Assembly (NCBI GenBank): GCA_023251855.1
Contig: JAHEYA010000220.1
Span: forward strand, 1 to 5,154
Source: Bacteroidota bacterium
Lineage (GTDB): Bacteria > Bacteroidota > Bacteroidia > 2-12-FULL-35-15
DNA length: 5,154 bases
Direction of reading: 5' to 3'
A program made the position numbers and the translations under genes. The notes below the pieces were generated by a model, which worked only from the letters and a program-made list of their open reading frames with translations, had not been told where the DNA came from and did no database searches. Positions 1-5,154 of the stretch are shown here, one piece after another; the stretch's first letter is position 1; each line of letters begins with the position of its first letter.

Positions 1-1
1 A

Positions 2-961
2 ACGGCTATGCATATTGCAGCGTATAAACAAGTTGTTGATATTACAATTCCGGGAATGGAAAAATTAAGAAATACCTTAAAAAAAAAATCAGAAGATTTC
101 AAAAGTATAGTAAAGACAGGGCGTACACACTTTATGGATGCAACTCCTTTAACACTGGGACAAGAATTTTCGGGGTATACTCAACAAATCACCAATAGCA
201 TTCGCGCTATTAATAATGCTTTGCAAGTGGTTAGTGAATTGGCATTAGGAGGAACAGCAGTAGGAACAGGTTTAAATACTCCGAAAGGATATGATGTTTT
301 GGTGGCAAAAAAAATTGCTGAACTTACCGGCTTACCATTTGTAACAGCACCCAATAAATTTGAAGCATTGGCTGCACATGATGCTATGGTTGAGTTGTCG
401 GGAGCATTGAAGCGTTCGGCAGTTGCATTGATGAAAATTGCAAATGACATTCGAATGCTTAGCTCCGGACCAAGAAGCGGAATTGGTGAAATTATAATTC
501 CGGATAATGAACCCGGATCATCTATTATGCCGGGAAAAGTAAATCCAACACAAGTTGAAGCATTAACAATGGTTTGTGCTCAGGTAATTGGAAATGATGT
601 AACGGTTTCTATTGGTGGTGCTTCAGGCCATTTTGAATTAAATGTGTTTAAACCGTTGATTGCTGCAAATGTGCTGCAATCAGCCAGGTTACTTGGCGAT
701 GCATGTGTATCATTTAATGAAAAATGTGCAGAAGGTATTGAACCCAACAAAACAATCATTAAGCAACATCTTGAAAATTCATTGATGTTGGTAACTGCTT
801 TGAATACCCATATTGGGTATGAAAATGCGGCAAAAATTGCGAAAAAAGCACACAAAGAGAATAAAACATTACGTGAAGCATCAATAGAATTGGGCTTAGT
901 GACCAATGAGCAATTTGATCAGTGGGTGAAGCCTGAAGATATGTGTGGTTCGATGAAATAA
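2..961 (+). CDS. fumC: Fumarate hydratase class II (fumarase C), 5'-truncated by window edge
   Basis: Fumarase C interconverts fumarate and L-malate in the TCA cycle, as a cytoplasmic homotetramer without an Fe-S cluster. The frame is open from the window edge (Thr-Ala before the Met at position 8), so this Met is internal and not the start. Counting from it, family landmarks appear in order: the [13 protein letters not shown] motif with His41 (E. coli FumC His188), [10 protein letters not shown] at 81-90, the mobile signature loop [11 protein letters not shown] at 170-180 with the catalytic serine (E. coli Ser318) at 171, LNVFKP at 211-216, and the fumarase C-terminal domain ending [15 protein letters not shown]. 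The offset to E. coli numbering stays at 147 from His41 to Asn179, so about 147 N-terminal residues are missing and the whole protein would have the usual length of about 465. Close relatives such as aspartase share the loop, but the C-terminus fits fumarase. Its last 22 codons are duplicated twice downstream. Confidence 0.96.
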   Translation, partial: TAMHIAAYKQVVDITIPGMEKLRNTLKKKSEDFKSIVKTGRTHFMDATPLTLGQEFSGYTQQITNSIRAINNALQVVSELALGGTAVGTGLNTPKGYDVLVAKKIAELTGLPFVTAPNKFEALAAHDAMVELSGALKRSAVALMKIANDIRMLSSGPRSGIGEIIIPDNEPGSSIMPGKVNPTQVEALTMVCAQVIGNDVTVSIGGASGHFELNVFKPLIAANVLQSARLLGDACVSFNEKCAEGIEPNKTIIKQHLENSLMLVTALNTHIGYENAAKIAKKAHKENKTLREASIELGLVTNEQFDQWVKPEDMCGSMK

Positions 962-1006
962 AATACTGTTCCATTATAAAGAATAGTTTTGTGTTGTTTG
1001 TAAAAT

Positions 1007-1038
1007 ACCCCTAACAGGGTTTGAAACCCTGGCAGGGT
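1007..1038. repeat. G/C palindrome, copy 1, downstream of fumC
   Basis: The stem is CAGGGTTT (1015-1022) against AAACCCTG (1024-1031), with flanking CCCT and AGGG arms that can extend it. ACCCT-GGC-AGGGT (1026-1038) can form a competing small hairpin. It lies 45 nt after the fumC stop. It could block 3' exonucleases or slow RNA polymerase, but no T-run follows, so it is not a standard intrinsic terminator. Dispersed intergenic palindromes of this kind are, from memory, common in Bacteroidota genomes. Confidence 0.75.
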
Positions 1039-1042
1039 GATG

Positions 1043-1111
1043 GGCTTAGTGACCAATGAGCAATTTGATCAATGGGTGAAGCCGGAAGATATGTGTGGTT
1101 CGATGAAATAA
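1043..1111 (+). pseudogene. Second copy of the fumC 3' tail (22 codons and stop)
   Basis: This stretch repeats the last 22 codons of fumC and the TAA, with only two changes from the real end, both silent (CAG to CAA for Gln, CCT to CCG for Pro). It lies exactly 150 nt after the first copy, so it is in the same frame, but the fumC stop at 959-961 and further stops in the spacer prevent read-through. An in-frame ATG at 1040-1042, supplied by the preceding palindrome end (GGTG-ATG), gives a possible 23-residue ORF at 1040-1111. There is no well-spaced ribosome binding site, so translation is doubtful. It is best read as a gene-end fragment left by duplication. Confidence 0.85.
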
Positions 1112-1154
1112 AATACTGTTCATTAGAAGAATTGTTTTGTGTTGTTGGTAAAAT

Positions 1155-1186
1155 ACCCCTAACAGGGTTTGAAACCCTGTCAGGGT
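1155..1186. repeat. G/C palindrome, copy 2
   Basis: This is the most symmetric of the three copies: ACAGGGTTT (1162-1170) pairs with AAACCCTGT (1172-1180). The outer CCCT (1157-1160) and AGGG (1182-1185) add four pairs after an A/C mismatch. Two smaller hairpins compete with the long stem: CCCT-AAC-AGGG (1157-1167) and ACCCT-GTC-AGGGT (1174-1186). It differs from copy 1 by one base. No T-run follows. Confidence 0.75.
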
Positions 1187-1190
1187 GATG

Positions 1191-1259
1191 AGTTTGGTGA
1201 CCAATGAACAATTTGATGAATGGGTGAAACCGGAGGATATGTGCGGTTCTATGAAATAA
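1191..1259 (+). pseudogene. Third, diverged copy of the fumC 3' tail (22 codons and stop)
   Basis: The encoded peptide matches the fumC tail except Gly to Ser at the first residue and Gln to Glu in FDEWVKPEDM. At DNA level it differs from the real fumC end at 11 of 69 positions, 9 of them third codon positions (for example TTA/TTG, GAG/GAA, AAG/AAA, CCT/CCG, TGT/TGC, TCG/TCT). Such a pattern is expected from divergence while translated, not from decay of a non-coding copy. FDEWV also fits the fumarase family well, so this may be the end of another fumC allele. An in-frame ATG at 1188-1190 again precedes it, giving a possible 23-residue ORF at 1188-1259 without a clear ribosome binding site. 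Confidence 0.85.
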
Positions 1260-1281
1260 AATACTGTTCCATTAGAAAGAA

Positions 1282-1289
1282 TAGTTTTG
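1282..1289 (+). promoter_or_regulatory. Possible Bacteroidota-type -7 element (TAGTTTTG) in repeat unit 3
   Basis: TAGTTTTG matches the Bacteroidota -7 consensus TAnnTTTG and lies about 62 nt before the TTG start at 1351. The same octamer occurs in unit 1 (984-991) but is altered to TTGTTTTG in unit 2. No good TTG -33 element lies at the usual distance upstream, so this is a weak candidate. If used, it would place the third palindrome in the leader of the downstream gene. Confidence 0.25.
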
Positions 1290-1304
1290 TGTTGTTTGTA
1301 AAAC

Positions 1305-1339
1305 ACCCCTACTAACAGGGTTTGAAACCCTTTCAGGGT
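1305..1339. repeat. G/C palindrome, copy 3, with 3-nt insertion and weakened stem
   Basis: The same element carries an extra ACT in its left arm and TTT in place of TGG/TGT in its right arm. The perfect stem is thus reduced to AGGGTTT (1317-1323) against AAACCCT (1325-1331). It ends 11 nt before the TTG start of the next gene, so it would sit in that gene's 5' leader if transcription starts inside the array. Confidence 0.7.
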
Positions 1340-1350
1340 GATAGTGTCAT

Positions 1351-2046
1351 TTGAAAAAAAATCTCTCCATATTATTTTTTCTGCCAATACTATTCATTAT
1401 TCCAATCCATACATCTGCTCAAACAGATACTTTGAAAACTCCAGAAGAGCTTATCATTAATGGCAAACACTATAAAGCGATTGATGATAAAAAAACGGAC
1501 GTTTTAAAAAGTAAAAAAAAACTGAAGTTGAAAGACAGCATTTTTGTAATCAACAATAATAAATTCCAATATTATAATAACTGGTTAACGTTTGGTGGTG
1601 GTATGCAACAAAATGTAACGTATCAACGCGAATTAGGTTTTGTGGGTGGTGTGGATTTTAATTTTCATATCAAACATCATTATTTTCAATCAGGTGCAAT
1701 GCTTACAGGAGAAAGCTTTGGTTTTTATAACAACTACCAACTTCATTTAGGATATGGTAAACGATTTGAAGACAAGGATTATCATTTTGCTGCATTCATT
1801 GGTGTTTCATACTCATCAGGGGATCAGGTGACTCCAATTGATTCAATAAGAAATTTGCACAGGTCTTACAGTCAGCCGGGCTTATACATTCAGGGAGATA
1901 TTGTAAAAAAAATAACGTATGATGTTGGTGCGGGTTTCAGTATGTTTGCTGACTGGAACAAAGAACAGAGTATTTTAGGATTACGATTTATTCTCTATTT
2001 TTCAGGAACCTATAAGGGGAAAAAAAATAAGGAGTATGAGGATTAA
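1351..2046 (+). CDS. Secreted or outer-membrane protein of unknown function, probably small beta-barrel
   Basis: I do not recognise a named family. The 231-residue protein opens with a clear Sec signal peptide: MKKN, a hydrophobic core at about 5-19 (LSILFFLPILFIIPI), and a cleavage site near TSA-Q at 21-24, as often seen in Bacteroidota. Residues 41-62 are lysine-rich. From about 75 to 222 the chain is rich in aromatic and alternating hydrophobic/polar stretches with glycines (WLTFGGGMQQNVTYQ, YQLHLGYGKRF, YHFAAFIGVSYSSG, LGLRFILYFSGTY), which suggests amphipathic beta strands of an outer-membrane barrel. A charged tail (KGKKNKEYED) ends it. The start is TTG: an in-frame TAG at 1342-1344 excludes any earlier start, and the signal peptide begins exactly here. 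It abuts the repeat array and is convergent with manC. Function, and whether it truly inserts in the membrane, are unknown. Confidence 0.8.
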   Translation: MKKNLSILFFLPILFIIPIHTSAQTDTLKTPEELIINGKHYKAIDDKKTDVLKSKKKLKLKDSIFVINNNKFQYYNNWLTFGGGMQQNVTYQRELGFVGGVDFNFHIKHHYFQSGAMLTGESFGFYNNYQLHLGYGKRFEDKDYHFAAFIGVSYSSGDQVTPIDSIRNLHRSYSQPGLYIQGDIVKKITYDVGAGFSMFADWNKEQSILGLRFILYFSGTYKGKKNKEYED

Positions 2047-2048
2047 GA

Positions 2049-2083
2049 GAGATATGAGATACTAGATTTGAGATTTGAGAATG
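2049..2083. repeat. Degenerate 7-bp tandem repeat, about five copies of GAGATTT
   Basis: Successive heptamers read GAGATAT, GAGATAC, TAGATTT, GAGATTT, GAGAATG, starting just after the stop of the preceding gene. The copies are too degenerate for current slippage to be obvious. The rest of the 66-nt convergent gap (2084-2112) holds an A-run (2093-2100) and a T-run (2109-2114) that could pair weakly around CAGAATAA. I see no solid G/C-stem terminator for either converging gene. Confidence 0.6.
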
Positions 2084-2112
2084 AGGGTGGTGAAAAAAAA
2101 CAGAATAATTTT

Positions 2113-3204
2113 TTAAATAAATTTTTCTCCTTTTTTTATTTTCACATCATTGACAAATGTTTTTATTTGCTGCTCATCTTCTTTTTTGCAGATCAAAAGT
2201 ATTCCATCTGATTCAACAACAATATAACCATCCAATCCTTGCATTACAACGAGCTTATCCTTAGGGACATTGACAATGCAATTTTTAGAATTATAACTGA
2301 TTACATTTTTGCCAACAATAGCATTTTTTTGAGGATCACATTCTATGTGATCATATAATGAGCCCCAAGTACCAAGATCGCTCCAGCCAATTACGGAGGC
2401 ACGTACATACACATTTTCTGCTTTTTCCATAATGGCATAATCGATTGAAATATTTTTACAACGATTATATACATTGGCAATAAAATCAGCTTCTTTAGGA
2501 GTATTGTAAACAGCATTTCCATCTTTGAAGAGTGTCCCGATTTCCGGGGAATGCATCTCAAAAGCTTTTATAACACTTTTTACACTCCAAACAAAGATGC
2601 CGGAGTTCCAAAGAAAATCACCACTTTGTAAAAAGAATTTTGCCATTTCCAAATCTGGTTTTTCTGTAAATGTTTTTACTTTTTTGATCCGGCTATCGTC
2701 TTCTTTTGTTTCAGATTCTATGAACTGAATATAGCCATAACCGGTATCAGGTCGGCTTGGACGAATACCGAGGGTTAAGAGGCAATCTTCATCAGCCGCT
2801 TTTTTGAAGCAGGACTTTATGGCTTTTACAAATGTATCTTCTTTGGTTATTAAATGATCGGAAGGAGCAATTACAGTAACTGCGTTTGGGTTTAATTGGG
2901 CTATTTTATAGCAGGCATAGGCAACACAAGGGGCAGTATTTTTACGAACAGGTTCACTTAAAATTGTACTGTCTGCAATTCCGTTGATCTGCTCTTTTAC
3001 CAAGCCAACATAGGAATCGTTAGTAACAATATAAATGTTTTCTTTAGGGCACAGAAGTAAAAAACGATTGTATGTTTGTTGTAACAATGTTTGTCCGGTT
3101 CCTAAAATATCCATAAACTGTTTAGGATGAGCAGTTCTGCTCATGGGCCAAAACCGGCTACCAATACCACCGGCCATTATCACACAATAATTATTGCTTT
3201 TCAT
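2113..3204 (-). CDS. manC: Mannose-1-phosphate guanylyltransferase (GDP-mannose pyrophosphorylase), short form
   Basis: The enzyme joins GTP and mannose 1-phosphate to give GDP-mannose and pyrophosphate, supplying mannose- and fucose-type donors for surface glycans; it acts in the cytoplasm. With the ATG at 3204 the protein has 363 residues. Nucleotidyltransferase motifs are in place: AGGIGSRFWPMSR (11-23) followed by PKQF (27-30), SEPVRKNTAP (83-92), PSDH (114-117), TGYGYI (154-159), FTEKP (179-183), WNSGIF (199-204), SIDYAIME (253-260) and GWSDLGTW (273-280). Only about 70 residues follow, so the C-terminal phosphomannose isomerase domain of the long E. coli-type ManC is absent. A TTG at 3216 could add four residues, but the ATG puts the glycine-rich loop at the usual distance from the N-terminus. 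It starts 13 nt after the aminotransferase stop, so co-transcription is likely. No frameshift or missing motif is seen. Confidence 0.93.
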   Translation of the reverse strand: MKSNNYCVIMAGGIGSRFWPMSRTAHPKQFMDILGTGQTLLQQTYNRFLLLCPKENIYIVTNDSYVGLVKEQINGIADSTILSEPVRKNTAPCVAYACYKIAQLNPNAVTVIAPSDHLITKEDTFVKAIKSCFKKAADEDCLLTLGIRPSRPDTGYGYIQFIESETKEDDSRIKKVKTFTEKPDLEMAKFFLQSGDFLWNSGIFVWSVKSVIKAFEMHSPEIGTLFKDGNAVYNTPKEADFIANVYNRCKNISIDYAIMEKAENVYVRASVIGWSDLGTWGSLYDHIECDPQKNAIVGKNVISYNSKNCIVNVPKDKLVVMQGLDGYIVVESDGILLICKKEDEQQIKTFVNDVKIKKGEKFI

Positions 3205-3217
3205 ATAGATATCCAAT

Positions 3218-4510
3218 CTATTTTAACTTTTTAAGTGCTAAACGTAAATTTTCTATTACCACTTTCACATCTTCCATCTTACATGTTCCCACAGATAAGC
3301 GATACCAGCTTGAATCAGAGGATGCACCAAATGCATAGAAAGGAACCAAAGCTACTTTTGCTTCGTCTAAAATGTATTTTGTAACATCTTTTGTGGTTTT
3401 TAGTAGTGTTCCATTTTGTGTTTTTTGGTTGTGCAAAGCAAACTGCACAGTAAGATAGATGGTAGCTTCAGGAGCAATTGCATCCACTTTAAAACCTTCC
3501 GCTTTCAAATTTTTAAAACCCATGTAAAATCCCTCTAAACGATCATGTATTTTGGTTTTAATATCAATTAAAAACGCATTGTAGTTTTCTGTGTCATTTA
3601 AGAATGCCGCAGTAGCTATTTGTTCGGCTTTTGGAGCCCATGCACCAATGTGTGTTAGAATGGATTTTGTTTTTTCAATAATTTTTTTTGGTCCCATTGC
3701 CCAACCAACCCGAACACCTGTTGCAGCTAATGATTTAGAAATGCCATCTACAAAAACAGTATAATTTTTCATTTCAGGACGAAGTGTTACCGGGTTATAA
3801 TGTTTTGTAGCACCATGTGTAAGTTCCCAATAAATTTGGTCGTACATTAAATATAAAGGTTTCTGAGCTTTAGAATTACGAGACTCATTTTCGGTCAAAA
3901 TCAAATCACAGATCTCTTCTAAATCTTTTTTGCGGAATGTTGTACCAGTTGGATTTAGGGGAGAGCATAAAGCAATCAAATTAGCTGAACTGATATAAGG
4001 TTTTAAATCAGAAGCTGTTGGCATGAAATTAGTTGATGGGGCAGTCTCAATCAATATTGCTTTAGCATTATTTAAATAAGTATAATGATTGTTATTCCAA
4101 GATGGAACAGGAAAAACAACAGTGTCTCCCGAATCAACTAAGGCTCTGAAAAGGGCATAAATGAGCGGTCTTGCACCACCCGCAACAACTATTTCATCAG
4201 ATTTATAATCGAGATCACAACGTTCTTTCAATAATTTAGAAACAGCTAAACGAAGCTCAGGCATACCATCAGCAGCAGGATAATTAGTTTGATCATCCTG
4301 ATATGCATTTATAATACCTTGTTTTAATGCGGCCGGAATAGGAAATACTTTAGGATTAAAATCGCCTATGGTAAGGTTGTAAACATTTTCCCCTTTTTTA
4401 ATCTTTTCGTTTATTTCAGCGGCCAGTTTAATAATTTCGGAGCCGACAATATTATCAGCCAATTTCGACACTATCAACTCATTACTTTTACCAACTGTAG
4501 TTGTGTTCAT
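3218..4510 (-). CDS. Class I/II PLP-dependent aminotransferase (aspartate aminotransferase-like)
   Basis: This is a 430-residue fold-type I aminotransferase, cytoplasmic, that moves an amino group between an amino acid and a 2-oxo acid. Visible residues: the TNYPAADGMPELR segment (75-87), the glycine-rich phosphate loop region AGGARPL (110-116), the aromatic ring-stacking position in PVPSW (Trp138), Asn186 in SPLNPTGT, Asp224 and Tyr227 in YDQIYWE, the PLP Schiff-base lysine Lys259 in DGISKSLAATGVRVGW with Arg267 contacting phosphate, and Arg404 in WYRLSVG, which binds the substrate carboxylate. All catalytic positions are intact. The overall form resembles aspartate and related aminotransferases, but side-chain specificity cannot be read from these motifs, so no symbol is given. 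It is not of the DegT/ArnC sugar-aminotransferase type, so its place beside manC does not by itself imply amino-sugar synthesis. The ATG start follows a 97-nt gap after the SprT-like gene. Confidence 0.92.
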   Translation of the reverse strand: MNTTTVGKSNELIVSKLADNIVGSEIIKLAAEINEKIKKGENVYNLTIGDFNPKVFPIPAALKQGIINAYQDDQTNYPAADGMPELRLAVSKLLKERCDLDYKSDEIVVAGGARPLIYALFRALVDSGDTVVFPVPSWNNNHYTYLNNAKAILIETAPSTNFMPTASDLKPYISSANLIALCSPLNPTGTTFRKKDLEEICDLILTENESRNSKAQKPLYLMYDQIYWELTHGATKHYNPVTLRPEMKNYTVFVDGISKSLAATGVRVGWAMGPKKIIEKTKSILTHIGAWAPKAEQIATAAFLNDTENYNAFLIDIKTKIHDRLEGFYMGFKNLKAEGFKVDAIAPEATIYLTVQFALHNQKTQNGTLLKTTKDVTKYILDEAKVALVPFYAFGASSDSSWYRLSVGTCKMEDVKVVIENLRLALKKLK

Positions 4511-4556
4511 TTAAAATATTTTTAAATGTAATTACAATGCTTTTTAAGACGGGAAA

Positions 4557-4586
4557 CAAATTTAAGAAAAACCTTGCAGGTTAAAC
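4557..4586 (-). promoter_or_regulatory. Candidate Bacteroidota promoter for the aminotransferase-manC pair
   Basis: On the minus strand, TAAATTTG (4564 to 4557) matches the Bacteroidota -7 consensus TAnnTTTG. A GTTTA (4586 to 4582) lies 17 nt upstream as an imperfect -33 element. Transcription would begin near position 4550, giving an A/T-rich leader of about 40 nt before the ATG at 4510. The -33 match and spacing are poor; the location in the only sizeable gap on this strand is the main support. Confidence 0.4.
4562..4582 (-). terminator. Weak hairpin with T-rich tail after the SprT-like gene
   Basis: AACCT and AGGTT (4582 to 4570 on the minus strand) form a 5-bp stem with a 3-nt loop, followed by TTTCTTAAATTT. 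It lies 26 nt after the SprT-like stop. The stem is short for an intrinsic terminator and it overlaps the proposed promoter. It may equally be a small member of the intergenic palindrome class seen in the fumC array (ACCCT-nnn-AGGGT). Confidence 0.25.
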
Positions 4587-4607
4587 GGATTTATTGATTA
4601 ATTTTAA

Positions 4608-5154
4608 TTAAATCGCCTTTGTACTTGTTAAATCAGGGGAGTGAGGCACTATTGTTACTTCTGTGACGGGATTAAACAAATAGATTTTATTAGTATGAAC
4701 CTCTTTGCATTTAAATCGTTTTCTGACCTGCTCCCCTTTAATAAAATTACGGTTTTTGTTATATTGAAAAAGGGTATTAATAGGTAGTTCTTCCAGCAAA
4801 ATTGTATGTTGACGCTGGTCATAACTTTTTAGAACCCGTAATAACTCGGTATCTGAACAGCTTGATGCGGCAGGGTTAGCCATGTATTTGCGCAGTGCAA
4901 TTATTACATCGTCCGGGAAAATATCAGGGATTAAGAATTGTTGCATAAGTAATTTATAATGAAGTTTCCACTCTTCTCCATGCGGTTTTACTGTGTTTTT
5001 ATGTTTATTGTAATTTGATAAATGTGCAATTTCGTGAACAAGAGTGATCAAAAAAGCATATTTATTCATGTCGTGGTTGATCGTTATCAGATGATTTTCA
5101 CCTTTAACAGGAGGTCGATAATCACCATATTTTGAGGAACGGCTTTTTTTTATT
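4608..5154 (-). CDS. SprT-like domain zinc metalloprotein, 5' end outside window
   Basis: The frame is open from the window edge (first codons read IKKSRSSKYGDYRPP), so the Met at 5069 is internal and the gene begins beyond position 5154. The visible 181 residues show the SprT-like pattern: RSSKYGDYR, HLITINHDMNKYAFLITL, then the zinc-binding and catalytic HEIAH (5036 to 5022) and a downstream HGEEW whose His is the expected third ligand. The C-terminal part has the segments often seen in Bacteroidota members (ASSCSDTELL, KGEQVRKRFKC, YLFNPVTEV). Only two cysteines are present and no CxxC pairs, so the zinc ribbon of some SprT proteins is absent. Spartan (SPRTN), a eukaryotic relative, cleaves DNA-protein crosslinks; for this bacterial group the substrate is not known, and protease activity is inferred only. 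About 20 N-terminal residues seem to be missing. It is upstream of and codirectional with the aminotransferase and manC. Confidence 0.88.
   Translation of the reverse strand, partial: IKKSRSSKYGDYRPPVKGENHLITINHDMNKYAFLITLVHEIAHLSNYNKHKNTVKPHGEEWKLHYKLLMQQFLIPDIFPDDVIIALRKYMANPAASSCSDTELLRVLKSYDQRQHTILLEELPINTLFQYNKNRNFIKGEQVRKRFKCKEVHTNKIYLFNPVTEVTIVPHSPDLTSTKAI

Larger units (their letters stand above)
891..1341 (+). repeat. Tandem array of three ~150-bp units, each a fumC 3' tail plus spacer plus palindrome
   Basis: The units are 891-1040 (150 bp), 1041-1188 (148 bp) and 1189-1341 (153 bp). Each contains 22 fumC codons with the TAA stop, a 43-45 nt AT-rich spacer beginning AATACTGTTC, and a 32-35 nt palindrome ending CAGGGTGA. 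Unit 1 is the genuine end of fumC; the join between units is at the TGGGCTTAG/TGAGTTTGG position. Units 1 and 2 are alike in the coding part (2 differences in 69 nt). Unit 3 differs from unit 1 at 11 of 69 coding positions but at only 2 of 45 spacer positions. The period is not compatible with CRISPR, and no transposase or integrase is nearby. Tandem duplication followed by recombination with another allele, or a mixed-strain assembly error, could both produce this. Confidence 0.95.

Noticed and set aside
181..906. Long open frames on the minus strand opposite fumC (181-450 and 580-906)
   Set aside because: They are antisense to a well-conserved enzyme gene, show no domain or composition of a real protein, and overlap each other's context without start signals.
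1007..1038. Intrinsic terminator of fumC at the first palindrome
   Set aside because: The stem is adequate, but it is followed by GATGGGCTTAG with no T-run, so only an RNA-stabilising or pausing role is plausible.
891..1341. CRISPR array
   Set aside because: The repeats are about 150 bp, contiguous and contain coding sequence; there are no unique spacers between short repeats and no cas gene.
759..1387. Minus-strand open frames across the array (759-974, 1011-1211, 1046-1387) with repeated peptide segments
   Set aside because: The internal peptide repeats simply mirror the DNA repeats of the fumC tails, and the frames share no independent coding signal.
2525..2728. Plus-strand open frame opposite manC
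   Set aside because: It is a shadow of the conserved guanylyltransferase frame with no recognisable protein features.
3205..3216. TTG at 3216 as the manC start
   Set aside because: It adds four residues before an ATG that already gives the usual N-terminus, and it sits only one nucleotide from the previous stop; the ATG at 3204 is preferred but not proven.
5067..5069. ATG at 5069 as the start of the SprT-like gene
   Set aside because: The frame is open for 28 more codons to the window edge and those codons carry conserved SprT-like sequence (SKYGDYR, HLITINHD), so the start lies outside.

Overview
The window is AT-rich and carries features typical of Bacteroidota (Bacteroidetes): a signal peptide ending in S-A-Q on a small envelope protein, an SprT-like protein of the form common in that phylum, TAnnTTTG-type promoter candidates, few recognisable Shine-Dalgarno sequences, and short G/C palindromes between genes. 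Genus cannot be told from the sequence.

Layout. Positions 2-961 (+) hold the C-terminal two thirds of class II fumarase (fumC), whose start lies before the window. Positions 891-1341 hold a tandem array of three units of about 150 bp. Each unit consists of the last 22 codons and stop of fumC, a 43-45 nt spacer and a G/C palindrome. Unit 1 is the real gene end; units 2 and 3 are extra copies. Directly after the array, 1351-2046 (+) encodes a secreted or outer-membrane protein of unknown function starting at TTG. A short convergent intergenic region (2047-2112) contains a degenerate 7-bp repeat. The minus strand then carries, in order of transcription, an SprT-like zinc metalloprotein (4608-5154, 5' end outside the window), a class I PLP aminotransferase (3218-4510) and mannose-1-phosphate guanylyltransferase (2113-3204). 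The last two are 13 nt apart and probably form one transcript.

Function. The protein genes look like ordinary housekeeping or sugar-nucleotide genes: fumarase for the TCA cycle, GDP-mannose synthesis for glycans, and amino-acid transamination. I see no defence system, mobile element, CRISPR array or RNA gene.

The one really unusual structure is the array of repeated fumC tails. The third copy differs from the first almost only at third codon positions, while the adjoining non-coding spacer is nearly identical. Both extra tails also begin with an in-frame ATG supplied by the palindrome end. This points to exchange with a diverged fumC allele, to selection on the small ORFs, or to an assembly artefact from mixed strains. 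The sequence alone does not decide between these.
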